NCBI GenBank assembly: GCA_031296755.1 | Contig: JAUMMZ010000021.1 | Span: 1-64,000, forward strand | Reading direction: 5' to 3' | From: Collinsella sp. | Lineage (GTDB): Bacteria > Actinomycetota > Coriobacteriia > Coriobacteriales > Coriobacteriaceae | Length of the DNA stretch: 64,000 nt | Part shown: positions 15,942 to 23,894 of the stretch, in pieces | How the letters are laid out: each line of letters begins with the position of its first letter | How positions within the stretch are numbered: position 1 is the stretch's first letter | Translations under genes and position numbers: made by a program | The notes under the pieces: generated by a model | Database searches by the model: none | Seen by the model: the letters and a program-made list of their open reading frames with translations, nothing else | What the model was told of the DNA's origin: nothing

Positions 15942-16070
15942 TCAATTGGTTCTCGGTGGATCCATTCATATTTGGAACACATCAATGAAGCCATCGAGAG
16001 CTAATCGACGGTGCATCCAGGACCATTATCGATCCTCTTGACACCAGCAACGGCTCAATATCCATTGCAG

Positions 16071-16105
16071 AAAAGAACCCGGCACCCATATAAGTGCCGG
16101 GTTCT
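16071..16105 (-). terminator. Terminator after tuf
   Basis: AGAACCCGGCAC pairs perfectly with GTGCCGGGTTCT over eight bases. On the minus strand the stem is followed by TTT. It lies about 30 bp past the tuf stop. Confidence 0.9.
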
Positions 16106-16133
16106 CTAAGTCAGCTATATCAAAGAGCTAATT

Positions 16134-17324
16134 TTACTCAATGATCGTGGAGACGATGCCCGAACCGACGGTGTGGCCACCCTCGCGGATAGCGAAGCGC
16201 AGGCCCTCCTCCATGGCGATCGGGTGGATGAGGTCGCCCTCGATGGTGATGTGGTCACCAGGCATAGCCATCTCGGTGCCCTCGGGGAGCTTGACCGTAC
16301 CGGTAACGTCGGTGGTACGGAAGTAGAACTGAGGACGATAACCATCGAAAAACGGGGTGTGACGGCCGCCCTCCTCCTTGGTCAGAACGTAGATCTCGCC
16401 GGTGAACTTGGTGTGCGGGGTAACCGAACCGGGCTTGCAGAGAACCTGGCCGCGCTCGATGTCCTCACGCTTGATGCCGCGGAGCAGCAGACCGACGTTG
16501 TCGCCAGCCTCGCAGAAGTCCATGGACTTACGGAACATCTCGATACCGGTAACGACGGTGTTCTGGGTATCCTTGATGCCGACGATCTCGACGGGCTCGT
16601 TGAGCTTGAGCTCACCGCGCTCGACACGGCCAGTAGCAACGGTACCACGGCCGGAGATGGTCATAACGTCCTCAACGGCCATCAGGAACGGGAGGTCGTT
16701 GTTACGAGCAGGCGTCGGGATGTACTCGTCGACGGCCTTCATGAGCTCGCGAATGGCGTCCATCCACTTGGCGTCGCCCTCGAGAGCGCCCAGAGCGGAG
16801 CCACGGATGACGGGGATGTCGTCGCCGGGGAAATCGTACTCGGAGAGGAGCTCACGGGTCTCCATCTCGACGAGGTCGATGAGCTCGTCATCGTCGACCA
16901 TGTCGCACTTGTTCAGGAAGACGACGATGTAGGGAACGCCGACCTGACGGGCGAGCAGAATGTGCTCGCGGGTCTGAGCCATGGGGCCGTCGGTAGCGGC
17001 GATGACCAGGATAGCGCCGTCCATCTGAGCAGCACCGGAGATCATGTTCTTGACGTAGTCAGCGTGGCCCGGGCAGTCAACGTGAGCGTAGTGACGGGCA
17101 GCAGTCTCGTACTCGACGTGGGAGACGGAGATCGTAATGCCGCGCTCGCGCTCCTCGGGAGCCTTGTCGATGTTCTCGAACGCAGTGAAGTCAGCCTTGC
17201 AGCCCTCGGTCTCGGAGAGAACCTTGGTGATGGCAGCGGTCAGCGTGGTCTTGCCGTGGTCGACGTGACCAATGGTGCCGATGTTAACATGCGGCTTAGT
17301 GCGCTCAAACTTCTCTTTGGCCAT
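16134..17324 (-). CDS. tuf: Elongation factor Tu
   Basis: A 396-residue EF-Tu, which delivers aminoacyl-tRNA to the ribosome. The GTPase motifs are visible: G1 GHVDHGKT, G3 DCPGHADY, G4 NKCDMV and G5 SALGALEG. Domains II and III follow, ending [12 protein letters not shown]. The ATG at 17324 has GAGGAGG upstream; the open frame extends 23 codons further without a ribosome site. It lies directly downstream of tRNA-Met, tRNA-Thr and tRNA-Tyr, reminiscent of the E. coli tRNA-tufB operon, and shares their promoter at 17731. Confidence 0.97.
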   Translation of the reverse strand: MAKEKFERTKPHVNIGTIGHVDHGKTTLTAAITKVLSETEGCKADFTAFENIDKAPEERERGITISVSHVEYETAARHYAHVDCPGHADYVKNMISGAAQMDGAILVIAATDGPMAQTREHILLARQVGVPYIVVFLNKCDMVDDDELIDLVEMETRELLSEYDFPGDDIPVIRGSALGALEGDAKWMDAIRELMKAVDEYIPTPARNNDLPFLMAVEDVMTISGRGTVATGRVERGELKLNEPVEIVGIKDTQNTVVTGIEMFRKSMDFCEAGDNVGLLLRGIKREDIERGQVLCKPGSVTPHTKFTGEIYVLTKEEGGRHTPFFDGYRPQFYFRTTDVTGTVKLPEGTEMAMPGDHITIEGDLIHPIAMEEGLRFAIREGGHTVGSGIVSTIIE

Positions 17325-17421
17325 AAAGCCCTCCTCTAAACAGGTCGTCCCCGGACGGGACTTTGCCTTTATACCATAGTGGCCTCTCAACATACTATTG
17401 AGAAGCCACCGTGTTACCTAT

Positions 17422-17498
17422 GGTAGCGGTGACTGGATTCGAACCAGTGACGCCACGGGTATGAACCGTGTGCTCTAACCAACTGAGCTACACCGCCG
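17422..17498 (-). tRNA. tRNA-Met (CAT), elongator type
   Basis: Acceptor GGCGGTG with CACCGCT, D-arm GCTCAGTTGGTTAGAGC, anticodon loop TTCATAC and an encoded CCA. The anticodon stem lacks the three consecutive G:C pairs of initiator tRNA, so it is an elongator (a lysidine-modified tRNA-Ile is the alternative). It is the last tRNA before tuf. Confidence 0.9.
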
Positions 17499-17501
17499 GA
17501 T

Positions 17502-17576
17502 GGAGCCTGCAACCAGACTTGAACTGGTGACCTCTTCGTTACCAACGAAGTGCTCTACCGACTGAGCTATACAGGC
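17502..17576 (-). tRNA. tRNA-Thr (GGT)
   Basis: Acceptor GCCTGTA with TGCAGGC, anticodon stem CTTCG/CGAAG with loop TTGGTAA (anticodon GGT), T-loop GTTCAAGTC and an encoded CCA. Middle member of the Tyr-Thr-Met cluster. Confidence 0.95.
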
Positions 17577-17586
17577 ACTTGACGGG

Positions 17587-17668
17587 TGGGAGCTATAGGA
17601 TTCGAACCTATGTAGGCAGAGCCAACGGGTTTACAGCCCGTCCCCATTAACCACTCGGGCAAACTCCC
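17587..17668 (-). tRNA. tRNA-Tyr (GTA)
   Basis: Class II tRNA with a long variable arm. Acceptor GGGAGTT with AGCTCCC, anticodon loop CTGTAAA (anticodon GTA), T-loop GGTTCGAATCC. CCA is not encoded; the DNA reads ACCC after the stem. First tRNA of the tuf transcript. Confidence 0.94.
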
Positions 17669-17730
17669 AATCGTTCAAGTATCCGCAGGTTCTTTGGTCT
17701 TTTGGACCGCCGCCCCCGCGAACGAAAAAG

Positions 17731-17772
17731 ATAATACGATGCAACCTTGGGGGCTGTCAACGAAAACCTCTA
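17731..17772 (-). promoter_or_regulatory. Promoter of the tRNA-Tyr/Thr/Met-tuf transcript
   Basis: Minus-strand TTGACA (17755-17760) and TATTAT (17731-17736), 18-bp spacer, about 60 bp before tRNA-Tyr. Upstream is GAGGTTTTC (17762-17770), the same block found before the rpmG promoter's -35. Confidence 0.8.
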
Positions 17773-17994
17773 GATACACGGCCCCGGGCGTATCTATATA
17801 CCTTTGACCTGCTGTTTTGTTGAGTTGGGATATGAGGGACGGTGGTTTTGGATACTGAGGTGACGTTTCCCAAGGTAACACTTTGCTGTAGTGGAGTACA
17901 CCTTCAGTATCGAACTTCGATACCAGCTTATTTGCACCTATATATAGGTCGAGATCGGGGCTGCCCAGACAGAAGATTGCTCTTCCCAGGCAAA
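17773..17994. other. Gene-free stretch left of the palindrome island
   Basis: About 220 bp, AT-richer than its surroundings, with short inverted words (for example GTATCGAAC/TTCGATAC near 17915). No credible gene: the longest minus-strand frame (to 18067) runs through the tRNA promoter and matches no family I recognise. Confidence 0.5.
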
Positions 17995-17997
17995 ATC

Positions 17998-18139
17998 GAG
18001 CGTGGATTTTCTTCCGTTTGAAATCGAGCGTGGATAATCTCCCACTTTGCCGTGCCATCGAATCCAAAGTGGCAGATTATCCACGCTCATTCACTAGGCG
18101 GAAGATTTTCCACGCTCGTGTGTCCGATAATCCACGCTC
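17998..18139. repeat. Nested long palindromes built on GAGCGTGGAT
   Basis: The word GAGCGTGGAT or its complement occurs five times. Inner hairpin: GAGCGTGGATAATC (18026-18039) pairs with GATTATCCACGCTC (18075-18088), continued by CCACTTTG/CAAAGTGG. Outer arms: 17998-18016 pair with 18099-18117 at 16 of 19 positions, including CTTCCG/CGGAAG. A fifth copy at 18126-18139 is unpaired. No coding potential. Confidence 0.85.
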
Positions 18140-18170
18140 GGTCACGACAGTTAAACCCGGTCCGGCCTTT

Positions 18171-18387
18171 GTCTCGATCTGTAACATTTAGAGAACATTT
18201 TTTCCCTATCTGTTACAGATCGAGATGTTTCGCAGAGACCTCAGCTTACGTCTCATTCTGTAACAGCTAGAACGGTTTTCAGCCTCTTCGTGTTACAGAT
18301 CGAGATGTTATCGGCCGTCCCTTGGCAATGTCTCGATCTGTAACTATAAGGAAGGTCTTCAGCCCACTCGTGTTGCGAATCGAGACA
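18171..18387. repeat. Three tandem hairpins of TCTCGATCTGTAACA type, about 80-bp period
   Basis: Units start at about 18171, 18250 and 18330. Unit 1 has a perfect 15-bp stem (18172-18186 with 18211-18225). Units 2 and 3 have degenerate stems. Loops of units 2 and 3 share TTCAGCC near their middle. It differs from CRISPR because each unit is itself an inverted repeat and the intervening segments are only about 22 bp. Confidence 0.85.
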
Positions 18388-18436
18388 AACCTGAAGCTCG
18401 GTTGGCGCCAAACACGCTGACTTATCGACATAAATA

Positions 18437-18475
18437 GAAACGGGCCCTGTCCCACAAGGGAACAGAGCCCGAAAC
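18437..18475 (-). terminator. Terminator after tRNA-Thr(TGT)
   Basis: CGGGC-CTGT-CC pairs with GG-ACAG-GCCCG around ACAA. On the minus strand it is followed by TTTC. It lies immediately downstream of the tRNA. Confidence 0.75.
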
Positions 18476-18480
18476 TCTCA

Positions 18481-18555
18481 TGGAGCCAGTGACAGGAATC
18501 GAACCTGCAACCCACTGATTACAAATCAGTTGCGCTACCGTTGCGCCACACTGGC
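18481..18555 (-). tRNA. tRNA-Thr (TGT)
   Basis: Acceptor GCCAGTG with CACTGGC, D-arm GCGCAACGGTAGCGC, anticodon stem ACTGA/TCAGT with loop TTTGTAA (anticodon TGT), T-loop GGTTCGATTCC and an encoded CCA. Single tRNA flanked by the palindrome island and the HipA-like gene. Confidence 0.95.
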
Positions 18556-18702
18556 ACACTTGGCGCTTTCACGCGAAGCCAGTTAAGAATAAAGGAATTG
18601 CGGACGGGGCGCAACAGGCCGCACGGCGTTATACAAATATGCAAAATCCAGCAACAACGCGTACCAGGCCCGTTCATTTCTGTCAGTGCGCCCTCAATCT
18701 TA

Positions 18703-18775
18703 AAACCATTCGCCAGAACGAATAGTTTTAATTACAATTGCTATATATAAAACTATTCGTTCTGGCGAAGGGTTT
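18703..18775 (+). promoter_or_regulatory. 27-bp inverted repeat overlapping promoter and ribosome site of HTH-HipA gene
   Basis: Left arm 18703-18729 and right arm 18749-18775 are complementary except at one position; the central 21 bp of each arm pair perfectly. The 19-bp spacer contains TATATA, a possible -10. The right arm includes GAAGGG, the ribosome site, four bases before the ATG at 18780. It could be an autoregulatory operator, and in read-through RNA it would fold into a stem hiding the ribosome site. Confidence 0.7.
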
Positions 18776-18779
18776 CGCG

Positions 18780-20120
18780 ATGCTTACTACCAAAGAAGCC
18801 GCCGAGCTGCTCGGCATCACTCCGCGCAGGGTGCAGGAGCTCATAAAAAACGGAGCACTTGATGCCCGCAAGGCTTCTGGTGTATGGCTCATCGACAAAG
18901 ACAGCGTCGACACGCGACTCCGCTCTGTGACCAAAACGGGGGGACGTCCCCGCCGCGGCCACGGTAAGAGCGAGATCGCGTTCACCCTCATGAACCGCAC
19001 GTACGAAGTCGCTCAGCTGGTCTACAGCACATCGCGAAAAGACTTTACCCACATCGGTGCCGACATCGATTACGCCCACGCCCCTATTGGAGTATTTGGC
19101 CCTAATAGCCCCATATCGCTCGACTCCTTCCGCATCTGGTGGCGCGGCCGCGGTATCCCGCTCGCACGCATTGGGCTAGCCTCCCTGCTTGCAGAAGCCT
19201 CAGTCGATGTTCCCGATGAACTCGTCCAGCGAAATCTCGGCCTCTCCTTATCCGACCAGTATTGGATTAGGCCCCAAGGTTCCGGTCTCACCTGGGAGGA
19301 TATCAACTTCTTCAATAACGCCTTTGATGACGTCTCACTGTCCATTGCACCCTTTGCCCCAGAGGGAAAAGCGGCTGCCGCAAAGCCCGATAACACCTCG
19401 GACGGCAATCTTCAAAAGTACTGGACGTGCGAGGGCGAACGTCGAATTCTGCATAAGGCAGGAGCGCACCTGGACCAGGAACCTTATAACGAGCTGGTGG
19501 CGACCGCGCTCCACCGTCGCATTCTAAACGCCTGCGATTATGTGCCTTGCTCGCTCGAGGGCACGGGCACTTCCGCCCTGAGCACATGCGATGTCTTCTT
19601 AACTGATGAAGAAGAGTATGTCCCTGCATTCTATGTAAACCAGCACGCAAACGCAGATGAACGGCTAACCGACTACGAGCGATATGTAGCAAACTGCGAG
19701 GAGCTCGGGGTGACAGGCGTCAAGGATGCCCTTGACCGCATGATCGTATGTGACGACATCATTGCCAACTACGATCGTCATTGGCGCAACTTCGGCCTCG
19801 TGCGAAACGTAAACACGCAAGCCTGCAGACCTGCCCCCATCTTCGATTCGGGCTCATCGCTCTGGTGCAACATATCACTAGAGGAGCTTAGGGCGGGAGA
19901 GCACAGTTTTACCAGCGCACAATTTCATTCAAGCCCCGCCAAACAAATGTTGCTCGTCGAGGACATGGGCTGGTTTGACGGCGACAAACTCGAAGGCTTC
20001 GTTGACGAGGCAATCGAGATTCTTTCCAGAAACGACGCGCTCACGGCAAGGCTGCCATATCTAAAAGAGGCGCTAACGTGGCGCCTCGAAAGAATGATCG
20101 ACATCGCTGAATGGAGTTAG
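18780..20120 (+). CDS. HTH-domain HipA-like kinase (stand-alone toxin-like protein)
   Basis: A 446-residue protein. Residues 1-60 form an excisionase/MerR-like helix-turn-helix (LTTKEAAELLGITPRRVQEL). The rest resembles HipA-type Ser/Thr kinases: a catalytic loop NYDRHWRNFG near residues 330-339 and a metal-binding IFDSGSS near 354. The middle part SLSDQYWIRPQGSGLTWEDI is typical of actinobacterial and clostridial HipA-domain proteins. No separate HipB gene is adjacent, so the fused HTH may play the antitoxin/autorepressor role. The start was chosen by GAAGGG seven bases upstream. Phosphorylation target unknown. Confidence 0.78.
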   Translation: MLTTKEAAELLGITPRRVQELIKNGALDARKASGVWLIDKDSVDTRLRSVTKTGGRPRRGHGKSEIAFTLMNRTYEVAQLVYSTSRKDFTHIGADIDYAHAPIGVFGPNSPISLDSFRIWWRGRGIPLARIGLASLLAEASVDVPDELVQRNLGLSLSDQYWIRPQGSGLTWEDINFFNNAFDDVSLSIAPFAPEGKAAAAKPDNTSDGNLQKYWTCEGERRILHKAGAHLDQEPYNELVATALHRRILNACDYVPCSLEGTGTSALSTCDVFLTDEEEYVPAFYVNQHANADERLTDYERYVANCEELGVTGVKDALDRMIVCDDIIANYDRHWRNFGLVRNVNTQACRPAPIFDSGSSLWCNISLEELRAGEHSFTSAQFHSSPAKQMLLVEDMGWFDGDKLEGFVDEAIEILSRNDALTARLPYLKEALTWRLERMIDIAEWS

Positions 20121-20147
20121 CGAGGCAGCATTGCCCCGCCAACTTCC

Positions 20148-20825
20148 CTACCTCCCGCGCAGGGCCTTGAGCTTGGCCAGGGCATCGGGGCTCAGGCGAC
20201 TGCCCAGAGTCATCTTGATCTGCGGAGCTTCCTCTGCCTCGTGAACGTCGTTATCGATCTGTTTGATCTCGTCCACCAGCATGCGGCTCGAGATGCGCGT
20301 AACGCCCTTACCCATGACAACGGCCTGGATCGTACCGTCGCTCGATACCACGGAGCACGCGCGGCCTTCCTCGCGTGCCTCGATGCAGAGCTTCTGCACC
20401 ACGGTATCTGCCGAAACACCGGTCGGCGAGAACTCGATGCGCACGCCACGCGCCGGCAGGTTGGGACGCTCGCTGGAGATGTTGCCCGCGCCGTCGAACA
20501 CGATCACGGCCTCGTAACGGCCCTGGGCAAACGCCGCAACATCGTTGATGAGGGCGGTGCGCGCCATATCGTGGACGTCGCTGGAATATGGATCGTCGGA
20601 ATGGTCGTAGACGAGCTTTTCGTAGCGCGGCGTGCAGTGGATCACGTTGTAACCGTCGACCACCAGCAGCTCGGGCTTGTTGGAGTGCACCGTCGAGACT
20701 GGGTCGGCGATAGCCTGCGCAAACGCATTGCCGCCCACGCCGTAGGTCGCGGCCGAGACAATCGGCTTGGCCGAGCCCTCGCCAAAGCGCTTGGCCTTGG
20801 ACTTGGCGCGGTTCTTCTTGGACAT
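20148..20825 (-). CDS. YacP-like NYN-domain ribonuclease
   Basis: A 225-residue protein with a basic N-terminus (KKNRAKSKAKRFG) and a NYN/PIN-like nuclease domain. LLVVDGYNVIH carries the first acidic residue, VIVFDGAG the second and VVSSDGTIQ the third. Relatives include B. subtilis YacP/Rae1, a ribosome-associated mRNA endonuclease. It follows rlmB by three bases in the order cysS-rlmB-yacP, conserved across Firmicutes and Actinobacteria, which strongly supports the assignment. Confidence 0.85.
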   Translation of the reverse strand: MSKKNRAKSKAKRFGEGSAKPIVSAATYGVGGNAFAQAIADPVSTVHSNKPELLVVDGYNVIHCTPRYEKLVYDHSDDPYSSDVHDMARTALINDVAAFAQGRYEAVIVFDGAGNISSERPNLPARGVRIEFSPTGVSADTVVQKLCIEAREEGRACSVVSSDGTIQAVVMGKGVTRISSRMLVDEIKQIDNDVHEAEEAPQIKMTLGSRLSPDALAKLKALRGR

Positions 20826-20828
20826 GCG

Positions 20829-21743
20829 CTACTCCTCCCCCATAAGCTCGCCGGCATTGCGGCGCAGCCACTCAAAGCACAGCGCGGTGGTCGCCTGGGC
20901 CACATTGAGACTCTCGGTCATGCCGCGCTGGGGAAGCTTGGTCAAAAAGTCGCATTTCTCGAGCACCAGGCGTGAGATGCCGTCGCCCTCGGAGCCCATG
21001 ACGAGCGCCACGCGACCTTCGAAGGAAGCATCCCAGCAACTGCCCTCGGCGTGCTCGGAAGCACCGCCCACCCAAAAACCAGCGGCCTTGAGGTCATCGA
21101 GTGCACGGGCAATATTGGGAACCTGCGCGATAGGCAGATGCATGACAGCACCGGCCGAGGTCTTGTAGCTGCCCACGGTCACGCCGGCGGCACGCTTGTT
21201 GGCGATGACGACGCCGGCCGCGCCCACGACCTCGGCGGAGCGCACAATGGCGCCAAAGTTGCCGTCGTCGGTCACATGGTCGAGCACGACGACAAGCGCC
21301 GGACCGTCGCCGGCGCGGTCGAGAATATCGGCGACATCAGCATAGGGGAAGTTGCCAACCTCGAGTGCGATGCCCTGATGAGCGCCATGGCTCGACAGTG
21401 CGTCGAGCTGCGCGCGCGGCACATACTTAATGCGGACGCCCGCGGCGTTGAGGTCGTCGACCAGGCGCGACAAGGCGGCATCGCGCTCCCCGCCCTCGAC
21501 AATGAGCGCGCACTTGATGGGAAAACCAGTGCGTAGCGCCTCGGCGGCAGCACGACGACCTTCGATAAACTCGCCCTTGGGAGTCTGGACAGCGTCGCGG
21601 TTGCGATCGCGCTGCGGACGTGCGGCCTGGGTGCGATCGCGCTGGCCCTTGGGAGCGGCAGCGCGGTCATTGCGGCGAATCGAACGCGAGCCAGAAGCAG
21701 CCTGCTTGCCGCCACGAGGCGCACGCTTGCGATTGTCGGCCAT
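20829..21743 (-). CDS. rlmB: 23S rRNA 2'-O-methyltransferase, TrmH/RlmB family
   Basis: A 304-residue SPOUT methyltransferase. A basic, low-complexity N-terminal tail of about 55 residues precedes the substrate-binding domain (EFIEGRRAAAEAL) and the knotted catalytic domain with LDHVTDDGNFGAIVRSAEVV, VMGSEGDGIS and GMTESLNVAQATT. It probably methylates G2251 of 23S rRNA; family members differ in target, so the site is inferred. AAGGAGG lies seven bases before the ATG. Confidence 0.88.
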   Translation of the reverse strand: MADNRKRAPRGGKQAASGSRSIRRNDRAAAPKGQRDRTQAARPQRDRNRDAVQTPKGEFIEGRRAAAEALRTGFPIKCALIVEGGERDAALSRLVDDLNAAGVRIKYVPRAQLDALSSHGAHQGIALEVGNFPYADVADILDRAGDGPALVVVLDHVTDDGNFGAIVRSAEVVGAAGVVIANKRAAGVTVGSYKTSAGAVMHLPIAQVPNIARALDDLKAAGFWVGGASEHAEGSCWDASFEGRVALVMGSEGDGISRLVLEKCDFLTKLPQRGMTESLNVAQATTALCFEWLRRNAGELMGEE

Positions 21744-21786
21744 AAAGCGACCTCCTTTAAATACTTTTCAAACAGGACAAAAGAAG

Positions 21787-21818
21787 CGACCGCTTAAGAC
21801 GAATAGCTCAAGCGGTCG
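21787..21818 (-). terminator. Terminator between cysS and rlmB
   Basis: CGACCGCTT pairs with AAGCGGTCG, with short further pairing inside. On the minus strand it is followed by CTTCTTTTG. It would end or reduce the disA-cysS transcript ahead of rlmB. Confidence 0.7.
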
Positions 21819-21822
21819 GTAC

Positions 21823-21922
21823 GGGTTTTCCAAGTGCCCGAGATTGCCGTGAAAGAGGAGCGACGCGTACTTGAGTACGCGAGCGACGGTTTGAACGGCA
21901 AGGTCGGGTGTTTGGGAAACCC
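21823..21922. repeat. 100-nt covarying structured element (copy 2)
   Basis: The outer arm GGGTTT-CCAA-CCCGA-TTGCCGT pairs with ACGGCAA-TCGGG-TTGG-AAACCC. The internal-loop strands GAAAGAGGAGCGAC and GAGCGACGGTTTGA and the cap GCGTAC-TTGA-GTACGC match copy 1 (13022-13121) almost exactly. It lies eight bases past the cysS stop. Outer-stem differences between copies are compensated. Confidence 0.82.
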
Positions 21923-21929
21923 GCGGGGA

Positions 21930-23396
21930 TTAGAGAGATTTGATACGGGTGCCGGCGGCGGTATCCTCAATGGTGAGGCCCAGGTCCTTGAGCTGGTCGC
22001 GGATGGCGTCGGCCAGATCCCAGTTCTTGGCGGCACGGGCCTCGGCGCGGGCCTCGAGAATCTTGGCAGCAGCCTCGTCCACGTCGTCGCCCGTATAGGC
22101 AACCAAACCGGCGGCAACACCCAGCAGACCCAGCGGCAGCTCCACCTTGGGCTCGGGAAGCTCGACGCCAAACGTATCGAGCAGCTCGGCCAGCGTATCG
22201 GCGGCAGCCAGGACTGCGGCCTTGTCGGCAGCATCGCCCGCCTGCTCCAGGTACTGGTTGCACTCGGTCACAAAGCCAAAGACAGCACCCATGGCACCGG
22301 CGGTGTTAAAGTCGTCGTCCATGCACTCCTTAAAGGTGGCACGGGTCTCGGCGGCCTTGGCGGCAAACGCCTCGGATGCTGCCTCATCGGCATCGGCCGT
22401 CGCATGGTTCGCGGCCCAGCGCAGGTTCTCGACCGTACCGGCGATACGCGTGAGCGAGTTCTCGGCACCCTCCAGGCGCTCCCAAGAAAAGTCGAGCGGC
22501 GAGCGATAGCTCGTCTGCAGCATCAGCAGGCGCAGGGCGGCAGCGGAGTGCTGCTCGAGGACCTCGGCCAGCGTAAAGAAGTTGCCAAGCGACTTGGACA
22601 TCTTCTCGCCGTCTACCAGCAGCATGCCCGTGTGCATCCAGGTGTTGGAGAAACCCTGGTGCCAGGCGCAGGTGGCCTGGGCGCACTCGTTCTCGTGATG
22701 CGGGAAGGCAAGGTCGGAGCCGCCGCCGTGGATGTCAATCGGGGTGCCCAGGTAACGATGCACCATGGCGGCGCACTCGGTATGCCAACCGGGACGGCCC
22801 TCGCCCCAAGGGCTCGGCCAGCTGGGCTCGCCGGGCTTGGCGGCCTTCCACAGGGCAAAGTCGAGCGGGTCGTTCTTGTCCTCGTTCTCCTCGATGCGTG
22901 CGCCAACCATAAGGTCGTCGATGTTGCGGCCCGAAACCTGACCATAGTTGGGATCGCTGCGCACGGCAAAGTACACATCGCCGTTATCGGCTGCGTAAGC
23001 GTGGCCCTGCTCGATAAGCGTCTTGATCATGGCGATCATGGGGCCGATCTCCTTGGTGGCGCGGGGGCGCACATCGGGATCGAGCACGTTGGCAGCGCGC
23101 ATGACGCCGATGAACTTGTCGGAGAACTCCGTCGCGACCTCGGCGGCCGTACGGCCCTGCTCGTTGGCGCGCTTGATGATCTTGTCGTCGACATCGGTGA
23201 GGTTCTGGGCGAACGTGACCTCGTAACCGCTCGCGATGAGCCAGCGGCGAATCACGTCAAAGCTGATGAACGTACGGGCGTTGCCGATGTGGATGTTGTC
23301 GTAGACCGTGGGGCCGCACACGTACATGCGGACCTTGCCGGACTCGATGGGCTGGAACTCTTCCTTTTTATGGGTAGCGCTGTTGTAGATACGCAT
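21930..23396 (-). CDS. cysS: Cysteinyl-tRNA synthetase
   Basis: A 488-residue class I synthetase. HIGH-type motif HIGNA in VYDNIHIGNARTF, KMSKS motif in DGEKMSKSLGNFF, and the zinc-binding residues expected around YVCGPTVYD, CAAMVHRY and HHENECAQ. A C-terminal DALR-like helical domain is present. The ATG follows AAGGAGTAACGA, which lies in the end of ispF. Part of the disA-ispD-ispF-cysS operon. Confidence 0.96.
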   Translation of the reverse strand: MRIYNSATHKKEEFQPIESGKVRMYVCGPTVYDNIHIGNARTFISFDVIRRWLIASGYEVTFAQNLTDVDDKIIKRANEQGRTAAEVATEFSDKFIGVMRAANVLDPDVRPRATKEIGPMIAMIKTLIEQGHAYAADNGDVYFAVRSDPNYGQVSGRNIDDLMVGARIEENEDKNDPLDFALWKAAKPGEPSWPSPWGEGRPGWHTECAAMVHRYLGTPIDIHGGGSDLAFPHHENECAQATCAWHQGFSNTWMHTGMLLVDGEKMSKSLGNFFTLAEVLEQHSAAALRLLMLQTSYRSPLDFSWERLEGAENSLTRIAGTVENLRWAANHATADADEAASEAFAAKAAETRATFKECMDDDFNTAGAMGAVFGFVTECNQYLEQAGDAADKAAVLAAADTLAELLDTFGVELPEPKVELPLGLLGVAAGLVAYTGDDVDEAAAKILEARAEARAAKNWDLADAIRDQLKDLGLTIEDTAAGTRIKSL

Positions 23397-23399
23397 TCG

Positions 23400-23894
23400 T
23401 TACTCCTTAACGGTTTTCTGTAGCAGGCAGACGGCCCAGGCGCCGATTCCCTCGCCCTGGCCTTCCCAACCGAGCTTTTCGGTCGTAGTGGCGGCGACGC
23501 CCACGTTTTCGACGTCAACGCCCAAGGCATGGGCAAGGTTGGCACGCATGGCATCGCGGTGTGGGGTGATCTTAGGCTGCTGGCAGGCAATGGTGCAATC
23601 GGCATCGACAAACTCAAAGCCCAGCTCGCGCGCATAGTCCATCACGCGAGCGAGCAGCACCATCGAATCGGCACCCTCATAGGCGGGGTCGGTATCGGGG
23701 AATAGCTTGCCGATGTCTCCCCCGCGGCAGGCGCCCAGAATGGCGTCGGCCAAGGCGTGCGCGAGCACATCGGCATCCGAGTGGCCCAGCAGGCCGCGCT
23801 CGTAGGGAATGTCGACACCGCCGATGATACATCGACGCCCCTCCACCAGACGGTGGACGTCGTAGCCATGGCCAATGCGCAGGTTACTGAACAT
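23400..23894 (-). CDS. ispF: 2-C-methyl-D-erythritol 2,4-cyclodiphosphate synthase
   Basis: A 164-residue MEP-pathway enzyme converting CDP-methylerythritol 2-phosphate to the cyclodiphosphate. RIGHGYDVHRL holds the zinc ligands Asp and His, LLGHSDADVLAHALADA holds the third His, and GDIGKLFPDTDP and TEKLGWEG complete the active site. The ATG at 23894 overlaps the end of ispD by 11 bases, indicating coupling. Length is normal for the family (about 157-165). Confidence 0.96.
   Translation of the reverse strand: MFSNLRIGHGYDVHRLVEGRRCIIGGVDIPYERGLLGHSDADVLAHALADAILGACRGGDIGKLFPDTDPAYEGADSMVLLARVMDYARELGFEFVDADCTIACQQPKITPHRDAMRANLAHALGVDVENVGVAATTTEKLGWEGQGEGIGAWAVCLLQKTVKE

Noticed and set aside
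15807..16004. 65-codon plus-strand frame between rpmG and tuf
   Set aside because: It runs through the rpmG start and promoter on the opposite strand and has no ribosome site or family resemblance.
17675..18067. 130-codon minus-strand frame in the gap before tRNA-Tyr
   Set aside because: It covers the tRNA-tuf promoter and half of the nested palindromes, has no recognisable domain and no convincing ribosome site.
18171..18387. CRISPR array
   Set aside because: Repeats are inverted within each unit, there are only three, the segments between units are about 22 bp, and no cas gene is present.
18703..18775. Invertible promoter (phase-variable switch)
   Set aside because: The spacer between arms is only 19 bp, too short for known site-specific inversion, and no adjacent invertase gene is present. 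Operator or RNA hairpin is more likely.
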